This document shows, piece after piece, positions 5,895 to 6,946 of a stretch of DNA of 6,946 bases (within the stretch, counting starts at the first letter, position 1; every line of letters begins with the position of its first letter). The stretch is from positions 1-6,946 of the forward strand of contig JAEYYY010000316.1 in the NCBI GenBank assembly GCA_023430775.1, read 5' to 3'. Source of the stretch: Pseudomonadota bacterium. Lineage in GTDB: Bacteria > Myxococcota_A > Polyangia > Haliangiales > Haliangiaceae. Under the pieces are notes generated by a model. That model did not search any database and was not told the DNA's origin. It worked only from the letters and a program-made list of their open reading frames with translations. The position numbers and the translations under genes were made by a program.

Positions 5895-6818
5895 TCAGAA
5901 CTGACCGTGCAATGCCACGCCCGTCGCGTTGACCTCGACGCGGGTGACGCCGGCCTTGCGCTGCTCCGACGGCGAGCGCCACCACAGCACGCCGCCGACG
6001 GCCGCACTCGCGAGCCCGACGATGCCGAGCACCGTACCGACGTTGCCGAGTGTCTTCGCGCTGTCGAGCGCCGTCAGATCGTCGGGGTTGCCACAGACCA
6101 GCGTGCCCGCGGCATCGGGCGGGCAGTTCTTCTTCGCAGTGTTGTAGCGGCTGCGCGCGACCAGCGCGACGCCGACACTGGCGGCGAACAGCGCGCCGCC
6201 GGACAGCACGCTGATCTTGCCGATCGTGCGCCGCGTGTTGCCATCGGCCTTGGCCAGCGCGGGCAGCGTCACCGCCTTGTCGTCCTTTCGCGCGATCACG
6301 AGCGTGGTCACGTGGGTGACCCGGCCGGGCGCGGTGACCACGATCTTGCGCTCGCCGGGATCGATCGCGATCCGCGTCTTGCCGGTGATCTCGACCACCT
6401 TGTCGTCGACGACCACCTTGACGCCGGTGGGCGGCGGCGTGGCGAACGAGATGGTGACGAACGGGACGTCGTCCTTGATCGCGGCGAGCCGGGTCTCGGC
6501 TTCGATGCGGTAGTCGTCGAGCTTCTGCTCCATCGCGCGATCGATGATCTCCCGGTACCGCGCGACGGCGGACGCGATGCGGCCCTGGTCCTCGTCGCAC
6601 TTCGCGACGTTGAGGTGGGTCGCGATCGCCTGCGGGTTGTAGGTCAGCGCCTCGGCGAACTTCGCGCACGCCTGGACGGGGTTGATCTTGCGCAGCGCGA
6701 GCGCCTCCTCGAACAGCTTGTCGGCCTTCACGTTATCGATGTCCGCACCAGCCTCGGTGGACGCCGCGAGCGTGACAAGCATGCCGAGACAAAGGCCGAT
6801 CAGCTTCGGTAGCTGCAC
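5895..6818 (-). CDS. TPR/PEGA-like exported protein, paralogue of the downstream gene
   Basis: Function unknown; same architecture and same length (307 residues) as the next gene. Residues 1-25 look like a signal peptide (cleavage near AGA-D). TPR-like helices cover about 28-115 (ACAKFAEALTYNP, NVAKCDEDQG, ASAVARYREI). A PEGA-like beta region lies at about 119-176 (PPTGVKVVVDD, DPGERKIVVTAPGR). Hydrophobic segments occur at about 199-221 and 257-280, separated by a loop with C232 and C242. The C-terminus is beta-like and ends in Phe (TGVALHGQF). The start is GTG at 6818 with only a weak ribosome site. No ATG lies upstream in frame before the preceding gene; M13 is a possible later start but would shorten the signal peptide. 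It follows the upstream gene by 37 bp. Confidence 0.83.
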   Translation of the reverse strand: MQLPKLIGLCLGMLVTLAASTEAGADIDNVKADKLFEEALALRKINPVQACAKFAEALTYNPQAIATHLNVAKCDEDQGRIASAVARYREIIDRAMEQKLDDYRIEAETRLAAIKDDVPFVTISFATPPPTGVKVVVDDKVVEITGKTRIAIDPGERKIVVTAPGRVTHVTTLVIARKDDKAVTLPALAKADGNTRRTIGKISVLSGGALFAASVGVALVARSRYNTAKKNCPPDAAGTLVCGNPDDLTALDSAKTLGNVGTVLGIVGLASAAVGGVLWWRSPSEQRKAGVTRVEVNATGVALHGQF

Positions 6819-6855
6819 GCTCGCGATGGTATCGCGGCTGTTCGCCGCGCGCGCC

Positions 6856-6946
6856 TTACTTGCTCACCGACTGCGCGCAGTGCGACGGCCACTTCTTGCT
6901 CGGCAGGCGCTCGTCGATCTTGCAGTGGCGCTTGCCGGGCGGCAGC
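6856..6946 (-). CDS. 3' end of an unidentified gene (partial)
   Basis: Only the last 29 sense codons and a TAA stop are visible, reading LPPGKRHCKIDERLP... and ending SHCAQSVSK. Every visible sense codon ends in G or C, the signature of real genes in this window. The open frame on the opposite strand has many A/T third positions. Two Cys are visible (HCKID and SHCAQ). Too little remains to name a family. It lies 37 bp upstream of the TPR gene pair on the same strand, so it is probably the first or an earlier gene of that operon. Confidence 0.62.
   Translation of the reverse strand, partial: LPPGKRHCKIDERLPSKKWPSHCAQSVSK

Noticed and set aside
6826..6946. Plus-strand open frame from ATG at 6826 to the right edge
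   Set aside because: It has many A/T third-position codons, whereas the minus frame over the same bases has G or C at every third position of its sense codons.

Overview
The window is GC-rich, and its convincing reading frames nearly all use G or C in the third codon position. It encodes many exported proteins: two lipoproteins, one Trp-rich secreted repeat protein and two TPR proteins with signal peptides. The two TPR proteins combine a signal peptide, a TPR, a PEGA-like domain and two hydrophobic segments, with a conserved Cys pair. I associate that arrangement with Myxococcota, so a myxobacterium (Haliangium/Kofleriaceae-like) is the best guess. This is inference, not proof.

Layout. (1) Bases 1-1189, minus strand: a secreted protein of at least 396 residues, running off the left edge, built from units of 69-77 residues packed with W-x-x-G-x-W motifs. 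(2) Bases 1190-1280: a 91-bp divergent intergenic region with an AT-rich palindrome and possible promoter elements. (3) Bases 1281-4949, plus strand: three overlapping genes that look like one operon. They encode a small lipoprotein with an Asp tail, a UshA-like metallophosphatase/5'-nucleotidase lipoprotein with a possible Tat signal, and a type II DAHP synthase (first step of the shikimate pathway) with all metal and PEP ligands present. (4) Bases 4950-6946, minus strand: two tandem paralogous TPR/PEGA-like envelope proteins, each 307 residues, preceded by the 3' end of another gene. This looks like a minus-strand operon that collides stop-to-stop with the DAHP synthase gene.

How the genes work together. 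The plus-strand operon joins cell-envelope nucleotide or phosphate-ester hydrolysis to a housekeeping biosynthetic enzyme. The overlaps suggest co-translation, but no known pathway links the products. The two flanking minus-strand units appear to serve the envelope. There are no RNA genes, insertion sequences, phage genes, CRISPR arrays or defence genes visible. The most unusual elements are the Trp-rich repeat protein and the tandem TPR paralogues. No gene-free stretch exceeds about 100 bases.
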